Shown: piece after piece, positions 1-9,690 of the stretch
Position numbering within the stretch: position 1 is the first letter of the stretch
How the letters are laid out: the number at the start of each line of letters is the position of its first letter
NCBI GenBank assembly: GCA_036417435.1
Contig: CM070900.1
Span: forward strand, 122,094,315 to 122,158,314
Length of the DNA: 64,000 bases
Direction: 5' to 3'
Source of the DNA: Inia geoffrensis
Taxonomy: Eukaryota > Chordata > Mammalia > Artiodactyla > Iniidae
The notes under the pieces: model-generated
Seen by the model: the letters and a program-made list of their open reading frames with translations, nothing else
Databases searched by the model: none
What the model was told of the DNA's origin: nothing
Position numbers and translations under genes: made by a program

Positions 1-288
1 GGGAACAGTAAGTTGGGATGAAGTGACAGCGTGGCATGGACATATTTACACTACCAAATATAAAATCGATTGCTAGTTGGAAGCAGCCAGATAGCACAGG
101 GAGTTCAGCTCGGTGTTGTGACCACCTAGAGGGATGGGATAGGGAGGGTCGGAGGGAGATGCAAGAGGGAGGAGATATCGGGATATAAGTGTATGTTGGG
201 CTGTTTCACTTTGTTATAAAGCAGAAACTAACACACCATTGTAGATCAATTATACTCCAATAAATTGTTAAAAAAAAAAGAAAAAAAG
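1..288 (+). mobile_element. L1 LINE 3' end (cut by left edge)
   Basis: This is the terminal 3'UTR of a cetartiodactyl L1. It matches, with scattered changes, the 3' ends of the complete elements at 24.3-24.6 kb and 38.8-39.1 kb: the 'catggacatatttacac' block, the G-rich segment near 140-163, and the 'gcagaaactaacacaccat' block. A polyadenylation signal aataaa lies at 259-264, followed by an A-rich tail broken by one G (270-287). The body of the element lies to the left of the window, so length and coding state cannot be judged. The G-rich segment carries a substitution that interrupts the run of G triplets seen in the other copies. Confidence 0.9.
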
Positions 289-3009
289 AGGGAGTCCAAG
301 TTGTAGACATGCCAACGCCACAACCCCTAGGGACTTTTGGTGTGAGCTCCTTTTCTATCTACACTCACTCCCAGATGATCTCATCTTGTTCCATGAGTTT
401 TAATGACAAACTATTTCCAAATTTGTATCTCCAGCTGGGGCCACCCCTTGAGCATTTGAGACCTGGGCAAATTTTTTTTGTTTTTTTGTTTTTGCCAATC
501 TCTGTCTCTATAAACAATTTGAGTCACCAATAATCTGCCTGACAGCACCATTACGTTGGCCCAATTTCACTCAGTCTTGAAAAAGAAACACCCTGCTGGA
601 CAATGGAGTGATCCTCTTGGGATGACCCTGTTCATCATGTACTGACATTTCCAGTTGTCCCAGGCACCAGAGGGAAATTTAAAAAGCTGGAGAAAGTCAA
701 TCCAAAGCCTGGGACACCTGAGGCACCAGGTGTCCTGGTTGGACAGGACCAACCAGGCTGGACCAGTGGCCTGCTTTTCTTGGACAAAGAGGACACTGTT
801 TCCAGCCTCAACCTCTGTTCCAAATTTCAAACTTGTCAGAAGTCACCCACTTCCCAGCATACAACCATCTACCAGTCCAAGCACTGGCACATTTACACAT
901 ATTCATTTCTCAATGACCAATATGTGTATATATGAGCATATTGTGTGTCTGTCTCCATCCTCTCTCCAGAGAGTTACATTGAAAAATGTTCTGATGAAGC
1001 CCTCATGATGCCCAGACCATCACTGTCATGGTGGGGGGAAGAGGAGAGGATGGCCTACCAAGTGCCACTTAATCAGCAATCCCATCTAACAAAACAAACT
1101 TAGCCAATCTCATTTTGCCCAAAATTGTTGCCAGCGGGTGGGGAAGGGGTGGAAGCCATGAACTCAAAAGAAGTATCTAGGTTATAGAAAAATGATTTCC
1201 TTTCTTCTATGCCCAGGATGGGGACACAGCTAAGACTCCCCTGAACCAAATGAGAAAATCAAACCTCTCACTGAAGGTAAACACAGAGAAGAGCTGAAAA
1301 GAACATAAAGTTGAGGAAAGTTGACTTCTTTCCTCCACTCCCCCTGCTCCCCAAATTTACCGTGAAAGCTACTGACAGAAATGATTCACAGCTGAGATGT
1401 GCCTCTCAGACATCGGGGGGGACAGGCCTACTGGTTCCCAGGGTCACCTCAGGGTTAAATGGGGCTTCTTGGGTTGCAGCACTCACCCTAGGGACTGGCA
1501 TCTAGCCCTTCCAGGAAACTCTGAGGACTTAGAAGCCTCAAAAGAGGAAAGCAGCTGTCACAATCAATCAACAGAATTGCATAGCACATATTCAGTTAAA
1601 ACCTCAACTAAAAAAAAGACCCCTAATGTTTTACTCCCTTAAACCAATGTTGTGACCCTTCTGCAATATCCCACGTTGCACTCCCCACTTCCATTTGCTG
1701 GATAACAACTACGCCCCTTTTGTTTCACTAGATAAATAGTATGACCTTTTTGAAATATATATTATCACTTTCCCCTTTCTAATGGCTTTTAAAGTTTGCC
1801 AGCTTGTGACTTCAGGCCTAGCTCACACACCCCTGTTAAATGTCTTAAGTTTGTCCTACCTAAATGTCACAAGGTCCCTCTTCTTCTGCTGACTTCAAAA
1901 CAATTTTGGGGTCAGGGAGCATTATTAGGTTGTCCACGTGTACAAAACAGCCTATGTCTGGATATGTTAAGAACAAAGGGGTGATCACTCAACCTAACTT
2001 CCTCCTGAGCTCAGACATTCTGAAAACAACCAAAGCCACATCCAAAATTCTGAATCTAAGGACTTTTCTTCCTGCAAAACAATTCAGTGGTGTTTTCTTA
2101 CGTAATGTCAGCTAACAGACACCAAAAATCTGGTTGACTCACCTTGTAATTCTACCACGGGCTTATCACAGGCAGAGTTTTCCCTGAATATATAGCACAG
2201 ACCTGTATGACCAGTGACCAAAATCAAACACACTTCCATTGCTTCTGCTGACATTCTGCATCCCCGTTCATTGCTTTGCATATTAACCACAGAAAGTGAT
2301 TTGACAATAGGCTCATGTTATATCTGCCTAACAGAGTTCTTTGATCCCTTATGGAATTCTGACATTCAGTAAATAAGAAAAATATCACTGCTCACAAAAC
2401 ACCAGGTGATATCCCAAAAAGTGTCCACATTCATACGCTCAAAGTCTTTCTTGTTAAAGGAAATATATTCAAAAAATTGTCACGTTATGTGCAGAAGTGT
2501 GACCTCCTCATTTACACTCGGTTAGATAACTTGGTTGACTCTTTCCTGGAGGAACAGGAGATAATCTTGGAATTAAATATTTGACTATCACTTCGGGATA
2601 TGGGCTTATAAACTAGCAACAATTGTGTTGAACAGCCAGTGAATGTAGGCAGTAAAGACCTTTCCAATTATACTCCAAATACCCTTGAGAGAGGCATACA
2701 AGGTCACAATGAAGTTCATACATCTTAAAAGGATGAACACATTGAGAAACTTTGTTCCAGTTTATCAAGAAGTCCAGGACACAAAATGAAAAAGGATCGG
2801 CCTTTGGGAAAATATTCTCAAAGAAGTGAAACAAACTTGTAGATTCTGATTATATAGCAGAAAGAAATCAAGCTGCCCTCTTGTCTCTGGAAAAACACTG
2901 CAGGCTGATGTATCAGTACTGCCATCTCAGTCTCTGTTTTGTGAATATAATCAACCAAGCCTTTTCTTTCACAGAGGCATCTCACAACTTTATTTAGTTT
3001 TGGGGCTCC
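289..3009. other. No gene seen; unique or very old DNA
   Basis: AT-leaning sequence with only short, overlapping ORFs of 60-117 codons on both strands. None shows a recognisable domain or splice-site arrangement. I recognise no repeat family here. It could be intergenic or intronic. Confidence 0.5.
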
Positions 3010-3475
3010 TTCAATGTAGTCTCCACAGTACTGCCAGAGTGGCCATCCTAAAATGTAAACCCAATCATCTCACTTCCTTGTTTAAAATCCTTCCAGCTTC
3101 ATTGACTTCATGTAAAACTCAAACACCTTAGCATGGCATACAAAGCCCCCTTCCTTACGCTATCTCTTTCTACTCCCCAACTCTTATGTAATGAATCATG
3201 TGCACTTCCCAGAGTCCCCCATGTTCTCTCATGCTGCGATGGCTTTGCTCACAATGTTCCTTCTTCCCGGAATGCTATTCCCACCACTGATTGCTTGGAT
3301 AAATCTCCTGGACAAGTTTATTCAGTTCTCAAGACCAAGCTCATTTTTCCCCAGAAAGCCTTCCTTAGCCATACCAATCTGGTCTAGGCTCCCTCCTCTC
3401 TGTTCCTGCAGCATTGATTCATACTTGTATTATAGACTTTATCACATTATACTGTAATCATCTACTTATAGAAAA
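3010..3475 (+). mobile_element. L2 LINE 3' fragment
   Basis: The order of blocks follows the L2 3' region: 'cccaatcatctcacttcc', 'ttagcatggcatacaaagc', the 'ttcccggaatgctattccc' block, 'cagaaagccttccttagcc', then a T/A-rich end with 'tttatcacattatactg'. It is strongly diverged, as expected of a mammal-wide fossil. The 84- and 88-codon ORFs in this stretch are chance readings of the repeat. Confidence 0.8.
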
Positions 3476-3867
3476 TGAAATTATACAGAACATTTCTCAT
3501 ATAGAATTATATGTAAGGAAATGCTATGTAAAAGTATATTAAAAATATTAAAAATATGTAAATATAAAACAAAAAGACTGTGAGGCTGTTTAGCCCATGA
3601 ACTTTTCTTTGTCTTTTCTCCCTGTGGTCTCTTGCAAGACCTTTGGGTACTGTTTGGTTGATTAGATTCACAAAACAGAGAGCAAGATGGCTGTCTAAGA
3701 ACCCCCTTTAAGACCATGAACCAGAAGGTACTTGCATAACATTTGCTCACATCCTATTAGCCACACCTAGCTGCAAAAGAGGAGAGAAATGTAGTCTCCA
3801 GTTATACGGCCAAGTGATATAACTTAGGGTTATACAAGCCAAGATAAACTTAGGTGTTCTCATACTT

Positions 3868-3910
3868 AAAAAAAAAAAAAAGGAGGAGGAGGAGGTGAAG
3901 GAAGAGGAGG
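3868..3910. repeat. A14 run plus (GGA)n purine tract
   Basis: A run of 14 A is followed directly by GGA repeats and impure GGA/GAA units, giving a strand-asymmetric purine tract of about 43 bases. No retroelement body was identified to its left, so it is listed as a simple repeat. Confidence 0.85.
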
Positions 3911-5844
3911 AAATATTAGATACTGGAGGACATCTAGCAGTGAGTAACTTAAATAATGAGAAAAAGCTAATGGACATAGAGAACAAATACAGAAGTTTAC
4001 AAAAATAGAATTCCAAAAACATTTTGAACAAAGTTTTCCATCACCTAATACAGAAAAAAAGTATTTTTTTCTGGAGAATTCATGGAGAAGTGGAGGAAGA
4101 GAACAGAATCAGAACTTGACTATGTTGAATATACTCCTATTTTATAGACACCGATAACTTATCTCTCAAATTTAAAACATGAGCTTTAGACATAACAGTC
4201 CCTAAGCTTTTTAACCTCTGGGCTATAAATTAATAGATATGCATCTACTCTGCTTGTGAAACTTTTCTTTTGGCAGACAGAACAAGAGCCCAGCCTATAC
4301 AAAGTGGTTTCCTAAGGTTTAATATAGTAAAAGTAAAGATTGCAACAAAACTACACACACTGCCAAAACTTAGGGAATTCACTAATTTCCCCAGTGGCTT
4401 CTGTACTTGCTCAATTTCTGAACAGCATGATCCTGAAAGGAGCAATTTATTACTTAAAAATAAATCTTGAGTATCACATAAAAATATATTTTGCAACAAC
4501 TGACCTAAACGTTGGTTTGTAAAGTACCTAGGCCCTTGGTTTTTCTCTTGCTGTTGAATATCATATTCATGTCAAAAAGCTAATCCTTTGTACTCTTTGC
4601 TGTTGACTGACATGGCTCTGAATTGGGCACAGTTGCTGTTCTCTAGGAACTTGAGGCCGGTCAGCAGCAGTGACTGTGTTTGTCTTGCCCTTAGGAATCA
4701 CAGAAAAGAGAAAGATCAGGAGAAAGGCTGCTATGGCAGAAATCAACTTTAAGATCTACTAGGAGGTTCTGATCTCTGGTTTGGGAGCCTTATGAAAGGC
4801 TTTTTGAGGTGAAAGCTGTTTTGAAGCAAAAATAATAATGATGATGAGAAAGGTGAGAAAGAAAGTCAGCCAGTTATTGGAGAAAATAATGACTCACTGA
4901 AAAGAACAAGAAAGTGAGAGAGAGGCAGAGAGACAAACAGACACAGATATACATTTTTGTGGAAAGAACAGATACAGGAAAAGACAGCTAAACTTCTAGA
5001 GTAGGGGTATAATTTTGCTCTACTGGCCAATAGAAAGTCATGGGAGTAGATTTACAAAAAAAATTATAGTTATGTTTCTATCCATTTCATGAAACTAAAT
5101 ACACACAGATTCTTTCTTACTGCTTTTAAACACACATGCATGCACACACACACACCCCTTTTAAATGCATATCTGATTTCATGCAAATATAAGGGAAACT
5201 TCTAAGAATCAAAAGTGAAGGAGAAAGTAAAAACCAGGGTGGGAATCCTTGGATTGGTTGGCCAGCCTCAGGAACCTAAAGGGCTTATTCTAACACATAT
5301 GTGGGACAGGCAGCAGATGGAATTAAGATCTTCACATAAAGTTGGGATCGTTAAAGATCTACACCTACATTGCAAGGGTATTTTAGAAAAAATTATTCCA
5401 CTAGTCTAGGGAAATAACAAGCAAGCTTGTCTATTTGGGCCTGGGATCTGGGTGGGTGAGATACAGTCTTCCCTGTAAATACATAAGTGTAGGTATGTCA
5501 CATTTGGGTTTGGGGTTCAAATTTATACTTCCTACTTGCTCAAGAATCCACCAGGTGAGAAATAACATAGAAATAGACCCAAAGTTTGCATCTGCTAGTC
5601 CGAAACTCCCAATTTGCAAACTATCATATATATTAAAAAAAAGAGAAAGAAATAGACCCAAAGTGAATGATACCTGGGGTAACTAGCATAGACAGAACCA
5701 CTCCTGAGGGACATATGTCCAACACAGGCCAGATAAAGTCTTCAAGCAAAGCCCTGCTTAAAGATTTCTTATAACCGAAAATTACAAAACATCTATGAAA
5801 CAATTCAAATGAACTAAAGAAGCAGATATAATAAATAGCAGTAT
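3911..5844. other. No gene seen; small CA repeat at 5131-5157
   Basis: AT-rich DNA without a recognisable exon or a repeat family I can name. A short impure CA/TG microsatellite lies at 5131-5157. The 60-95 codon ORFs in this stretch lack any family feature. Confidence 0.5.
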
Positions 5845-5860
5845 TAAACTCCAAGAACTC
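5845..5860. repeat. Target-site duplication, left copy (SINE at 5861)
   Basis: The 16-mer taaactccaagaactc occurs here and again, exactly, at 6073-6088, bracketing the CHR SINE and its A tail. This is the signature of L1-machinery-mediated insertion. Confidence 0.92.
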
Positions 5861-6066
5861 GGGCCTCCCTGGTGGCGCAGTGGTTGAGAGACTGCCTGCC
5901 GATGCAGGGGACGCGGGTTCGTGCCCCGGTCCGGGAGGATCCCACATGCCGCGGAGCAGCTGGGCCCGTGAGCCATGGCTGCTGGGCCTGCGCATCCGGA
6001 GCCTGTGCTCCACAACGGGAGAGGCCACAACAGTGAGAGGCCCGCATACCGGAAAAAAAAAAAAAA
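5861..6066 (+). mobile_element. CHR SINE (cetacean tRNA-derived), young copy
   Basis: It starts 'gggcctccctggtggcgcag', has a tRNA-like head with A-box 'tggtggcgcagtgg' and B-box 'ggttcgtgcccc', then a tRNA-unrelated body ending 'gaggcccgcataccgg' and a 14-A tail (6053-6066). The B-box and CpG-bearing positions are well preserved. A perfect 16-bp TSD (5845-5860 and 6073-6088) indicates a fairly recent insertion. Such SINEs carry an internal RNA polymerase III promoter and depend on L1 ORF2p for mobility. ORFs across this block are only translations of the SINE. Confidence 0.95.
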
Positions 6067-6072
6067 GATATG

Positions 6073-6088
6073 TAAACTCCAAGAACTC
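6073..6088. repeat. Target-site duplication, right copy (SINE at 5861)
   Basis: Exact second copy of the 16-mer at 5845-5860, separated from the A tail by gatatg. Confidence 0.92.
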
Positions 6089-6146
6089 TAGACTGCAGGA
6101 TTAGTAGAAAGAACGTATAGAATTAGTGTGTTTAAAAAGTAAGACA

Positions 6147-6458
6147 GGACTTCCCTGGTAGTGCAGTGGTTAAGAATCTGCCTGCCAATGCAGGGGACAC
6201 GGGTTCGAGCCCTGGTCTGGGAAGATTCCACATGCCACGGAGCAACTAAGCGCATGCGCTACAACTACTGAGCCTGCGCTCTAGAGCCCATGAGCCACAA
6301 CTATTGGAGCCCGTGTGCCTAGAGCCCGTGCTCCGCAACAAGAGAAACCACCGTAATGTGAAGCCTGTGCACCGTAGAGTAGCCCCCGTTCGCCGCAATG
6401 AAGACCCAACACAGCCCCCCCAAATTTTTTAAGTAAATTAATTAGAAAATAAATAAAG
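6147..6458 (+). mobile_element. CHR-family SINE, long older form
   Basis: It begins 'ggacttccctggtagtgcag', with a preserved B-box 'ggttcgagccc', and has a longer tail region built of repeated 'gagcccgtg'/'gagccc' style modules ending 'aagacccaacacagcc' and an A/T-rich tail. This longer body fits the CHR-2-type group rather than the shorter young type at 5861. A matching TSD is not clear; 'aagtaagaca' before it and 'aaataaagaca' after it may be decayed copies. Confidence 0.88.
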
Positions 6459-6559
6459 ACATAAAAGAAAATTAAAAACAGAAAAATGTATAAACAATAT
6501 CTAAAACGAATGGGTAGATTTGAAGAAAAGAGAAAAAACAGAACTCTAGAAATTAAAGA

Positions 6560-7000
6560 TAAAGGCATTGACGTTCAAAGCTCAACTGTTGGTTCAAACT
6601 GCAAATTAATCACATCCAAAGAAAGTAAAGTAAACTAAAATTAGGTGTGAAGAATTAATCCCAAATGCATCACAGAGAGATAAAGAGATAGAAAATACAA
6701 AAGAGAGGTTAAAACTCCTGAAAGGAAGAATGAAAAGGTCCAACATAATCAACAGTCTCCTCCAAAAGAAAATTAGTGTAGAGGCAATATTAGAAATAAC
6801 ATCTGAAAATGTTTTAGAATCTTTCAGAATTGATAAAAAATATGATCCTTGGATATAGCAAACATGGTGATTTCAAACCATGATAAATAAAATGTCCCTA
6901 CGAGGATTTATTATCTCTAACTCTCAAATAATAAATTACCTCGGCATGAAATTGTGAAGCTGATAGTTACTTTTTCTCAGTAGTTTCAGTCTAGAAAAAC
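6560..7000 (+). mobile_element. Possible ancient L1 ORF1-region fragment
   Basis: A-rich sequence with phrases reminiscent of L1 ORF1 on the plus strand, such as 'aatgaaaaggtccaacat' and 'ctgaaaatgttttagaa'. It is heavily diverged, with no open frame, and could alternatively be unrelated A-rich DNA. Confidence 0.35.
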
Positions 7001-7104
7001 AGTGAATTAGATATAGGGAAAAAGTGGTAAACATGTAGGTAAATCTAAACAAATCCCTGACTATGTAAAATAATGATAACGAATAACTAATGCAGGTAAT
7101 TGTG

Positions 7105-7480
7105 ATGGTTAATTTTATATGTCAATTTGGCTAGGCCATGGTGCCCAGGTATTTAGTGAAACTTTACAGATATTTCTGTGAAAATGTTTTTTGGATGGGT
7201 TAACACTTAAAAATCAGTAGACTTTGTGTAAAGCAAATTGTGCTCTACAATGTGGGTGAGCCTCATCCAAACAGTTGGAAGCCCTTAAGAAAAACACTGA
7301 CCTCCCCTGAAGAAGTGGGAATTCTGCCAAGAGATCACCTTTGGATTTGAAATGTAACTCTTCCCTGGGTCTCCAGCCTGCCAGCCTACACTGCAGATTG
7401 CATACCTGCCAGCTGCACAATCATGTGATTCAATTCTTAAAGATAAATATCTTCTATCTTCCCCCATGTATTAAAGATTT
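7105..7480 (+). mobile_element. L1M-type 3'UTR fragment
   Basis: The block starting 'gtgatggttaattttatatg' and running through 'gggtgagcctcatccaa', 'cctgaagaagtgggaattc' and 'ctgggtctccagcctgcc' follows the module order of the 3'UTR of older mammalian L1 (L1M) subfamilies. Its expected terminus, 'tttctctggagaaccctaac', does not follow directly but appears at 8261-8280, so later DNA probably split the element. Confidence 0.6.
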
Positions 7481-7494
7481 TATATTACTTTTTA

Positions 7495-7540
7495 TTGTAT
7501 TAGCCAGGGTTCTCCAGAGAAACCAATAGGATATATGTGT
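7495..7540 (-). mobile_element. L1M 3' terminus, antisense
   Basis: The sequence 'gtattagccagggttctcc' plus 'agagaaaccaataggatat' is the reverse complement of the L1M terminus, which appears in sense orientation at 8253-8287. It forms the left arm of an inverted repeat bracketing the LTR-like block. Confidence 0.6.
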
Positions 7541-8215
7541 ATGTGCCAGTCACAAGTCAGGGTTGTTACCTGTGCTTCTGACCAATCAGCTATAAATCGG
7601 AGGTTCCCATGACTCCCTCCTTAGGTTCAATAATTTGCTAGAGTGGCTCACAGAACTCAGGAAAACAGTTTACTTACAGTTTCCCACTTTATTATACAAG
7701 GATATGATAAAGGATACAGATAAACAGATGGAGGAGACGCACAGGGCAAGGTATGCGGGAAGGGCAGCAGAGCATGCATGCCCTTTCTGAGCATGCCGCT
7801 CTCCCAGCACCTCCACATGTTCAGCAACCCAGAAGCTCTCTGAACCCCATACTGTTGGGATTTTTATGGAGGCTTCATCATGTAGGCATGATGAATCATT
7901 AACTCCATTCCAGCCCCTCTCCCCTCTCTGGAGAATGGGGGGTATGGCTGAAAATTCTAAGCTTCTAAGCATGGTTTGGTCTTTATGGTGACCAGCCCCC
8001 AACGAGGAGCCACCAAGAGTCACCTCATTAGAACAAAAGACACTCCTAACACCCAGGAAATTCTAAGGAATTTGGAATTTCAGGTCAGGAACCAGAGGCA
8101 AAGACCAAATCTTAGAACAAAAGATGTTCCTGGTACTCTATCACTTTGGAATTTCCAAGGGTTTTAGGAGTTCTGTACCAGGAACCGGGGGCAGAAATCA
8201 ATATATTTTCTTTTC
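7541..8215. mobile_element. LTR-like interspersed repeat, family uncertain
   Basis: A block with 'gagtggctcacagaactcag', 'tttttatggaggcttcatc', 'ccagcccctctcccctctc' and 'ggtgaccagcccccaac' resembles a mammalian LTR-like interspersed repeat that I recognise but cannot name with confidence. Near its right end two imperfect units (about 8029-8112 and 8113-8203) share 'agaacaaaaga', 'aggaa...ttt' and 'caggaacc', suggesting a local tandem duplication. The 117-codon antisense ORF here has no retroviral motif. Confidence 0.4.
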
Positions 8216-8252
8216 TGTTACTTCACAGTATATACATACATACACATTCTCT

Positions 8253-8287
8253 TCATTTTGTTTCTCTGGAGAACCCTAACTAATACA
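8253..8287 (+). mobile_element. L1M 3' terminus, sense
   Basis: 'tttgtttctctggagaaccc' followed by 'taactaatac' is the canonical end of L1M-type 3'UTRs. It probably completes the fragment at 7105-7480, interrupted by about 770 bases. Confidence 0.6.
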
Positions 8288-8559
8288 GTAATAAGTAATA
8301 TAAATACTAGGTGTCACTAAACTACTAAACAACAGTAACTTACAATAAGCAGGGTCTTGATTGATGGTAAATTGCTATACAGTTGATGTAACATTTATGA
8401 GAAATACAGATACAGTGAGCAACTTTTGATTTTATGGCATGAATGCATGTTAGATTTCTTAAGGTAAACATTACAAAGAATAGGACTAGAATATATAACT
8501 TTGAACAAATAGAGGTAATCAAGAAAAGTCCACCAATATAAAGGATGGCAGGAAGGAAA

Positions 8560-8965
8560 AAAAAAAAAAACACAGAAAAGGCAGGAAAAAGAGAAAGCAA
8601 AAAGGATAGAAATAAATCAAAATCTACTGGTAATAAGTGGGCTAAACTTACCCATTAAAAGGGATTGCTAGATTGAATAAAAAGAGAAAAACTATACTCT
8701 ATGCTGTTTAGAATAAGTACATTTAAAACACTGGAATAAAGAAATGTTGAAATTAAAGAATGAAAAAAGATAAACTGGACAAGTACAAACTGAAAGAAAA
8801 TAGTAAACTATGTTAATATCAAACTAAATGTAGTTTAAGGCAAAAAATAATAATAATCGTTAAGGATAAAGATGGTTATTACATTACAAGGAAAGGAACA
8901 GTGCACCAGGGAGATATAACAATTCTCAGTGTACACGGACAGTGAAACTGTCTTAGACTATATAA
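8560..8965 (+). mobile_element. Ancient L1 ORF2 endonuclease-region fragment
   Basis: Diverged matches to the L1 ORF2 endonuclease region occur in order: 'agtgggctaaacttaccca' with 'ttaaaagggattgctagatt', 'aagatggttattacattac' and 'gatataacaattctcagtgt'. The frame is destroyed. It lies downstream of a 3' terminus, so it belongs to a different L1 insertion from the one at 7105. Confidence 0.5.
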
Positions 8966-9502
8966 AGCAGTGAGATTCATTTAGATGGCACACAGCTAGT
9001 AATAGGGTTTGCAACATTTTAGCGTCAAGATTCTTCAGGGAAAGCAATTAGTCCAGCCACAGGAAGACTGAATACAGACATCTGTAGAACCAAAAAGTTT
9101 AAGATGGAAACCATGCAGCTCTACCTACACTGGCCCAAGAGTCACAGCAAGGCAAGAGTTCACTGACTGTGAGGAAAAGCAAACTTTTCTTTTTATTAGA
9201 GTTCTGAGGCAGGAGTTAGAAACCGGGGACACAAAGATCTCCCATCTCCCCAGGCTCTCACTTCCTCCCTGGCAGTAAGCCAGACCCAAAGGTAGGTCCT
9301 ACATTCCTTCAACAATATCTCAAGATGGTCCCATGAGACACCTAACTCATTTATAGAAGGTGGCCTCCACCCAGAGAGACTCTGCTTCAGTACTTAATAT
9401 AAAATTTAATGATAACGATTTGAGGCAGGCCCAGATCTATTACAAAGGAAGCTTCTGGTTTCCTTCCTTCAATTAAGATTACGCAACCTGACTTCAGAGG
9501 TG
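8966..9502. other. No gene or named repeat seen
   Basis: Short stretch without a recognisable family or an ORF of note. Confidence 0.4.
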
Positions 9503-9690
9503 GAACATCACGGTGGCTAAGAGCCCAGGCCTTTTCATCAGGTGGTCATGGGTTCAAATTCTAACTGCAGCAAATGAGCTATACAGTAACCTGGGGCTTA
9601 AACTCTATATCCCTCAGTTTCTACATTTATCGACAGTGAAACAGTATATATAAAACACTTAGGACAGTATTGTCACAGAACAATCATGTA
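9503..9690 (+). mobile_element. MIR SINE
   Basis: MIR module order on the plus strand: 'ggtggctaagagcccaggc', 'catgggttcaaattctaac', the core with 'ctatacagtaacctgggg', then 'cctcagtttctacatttat'. Diverged, consistent with great age. Confidence 0.75.

Noticed and set aside
5861..6066. True tRNA gene
   Set aside because: It has A- and B-box-like motifs, but the tRNA-like head is followed by a SINE body and A tail with flanking target duplications; no cloverleaf-complete 72-76 base unit.
5633..6082. 149-codon minus-strand ORF
   Set aside because: Most of it is the reverse complement of the CHR SINE at 5861; no unrelated conserved protein sequence is present.
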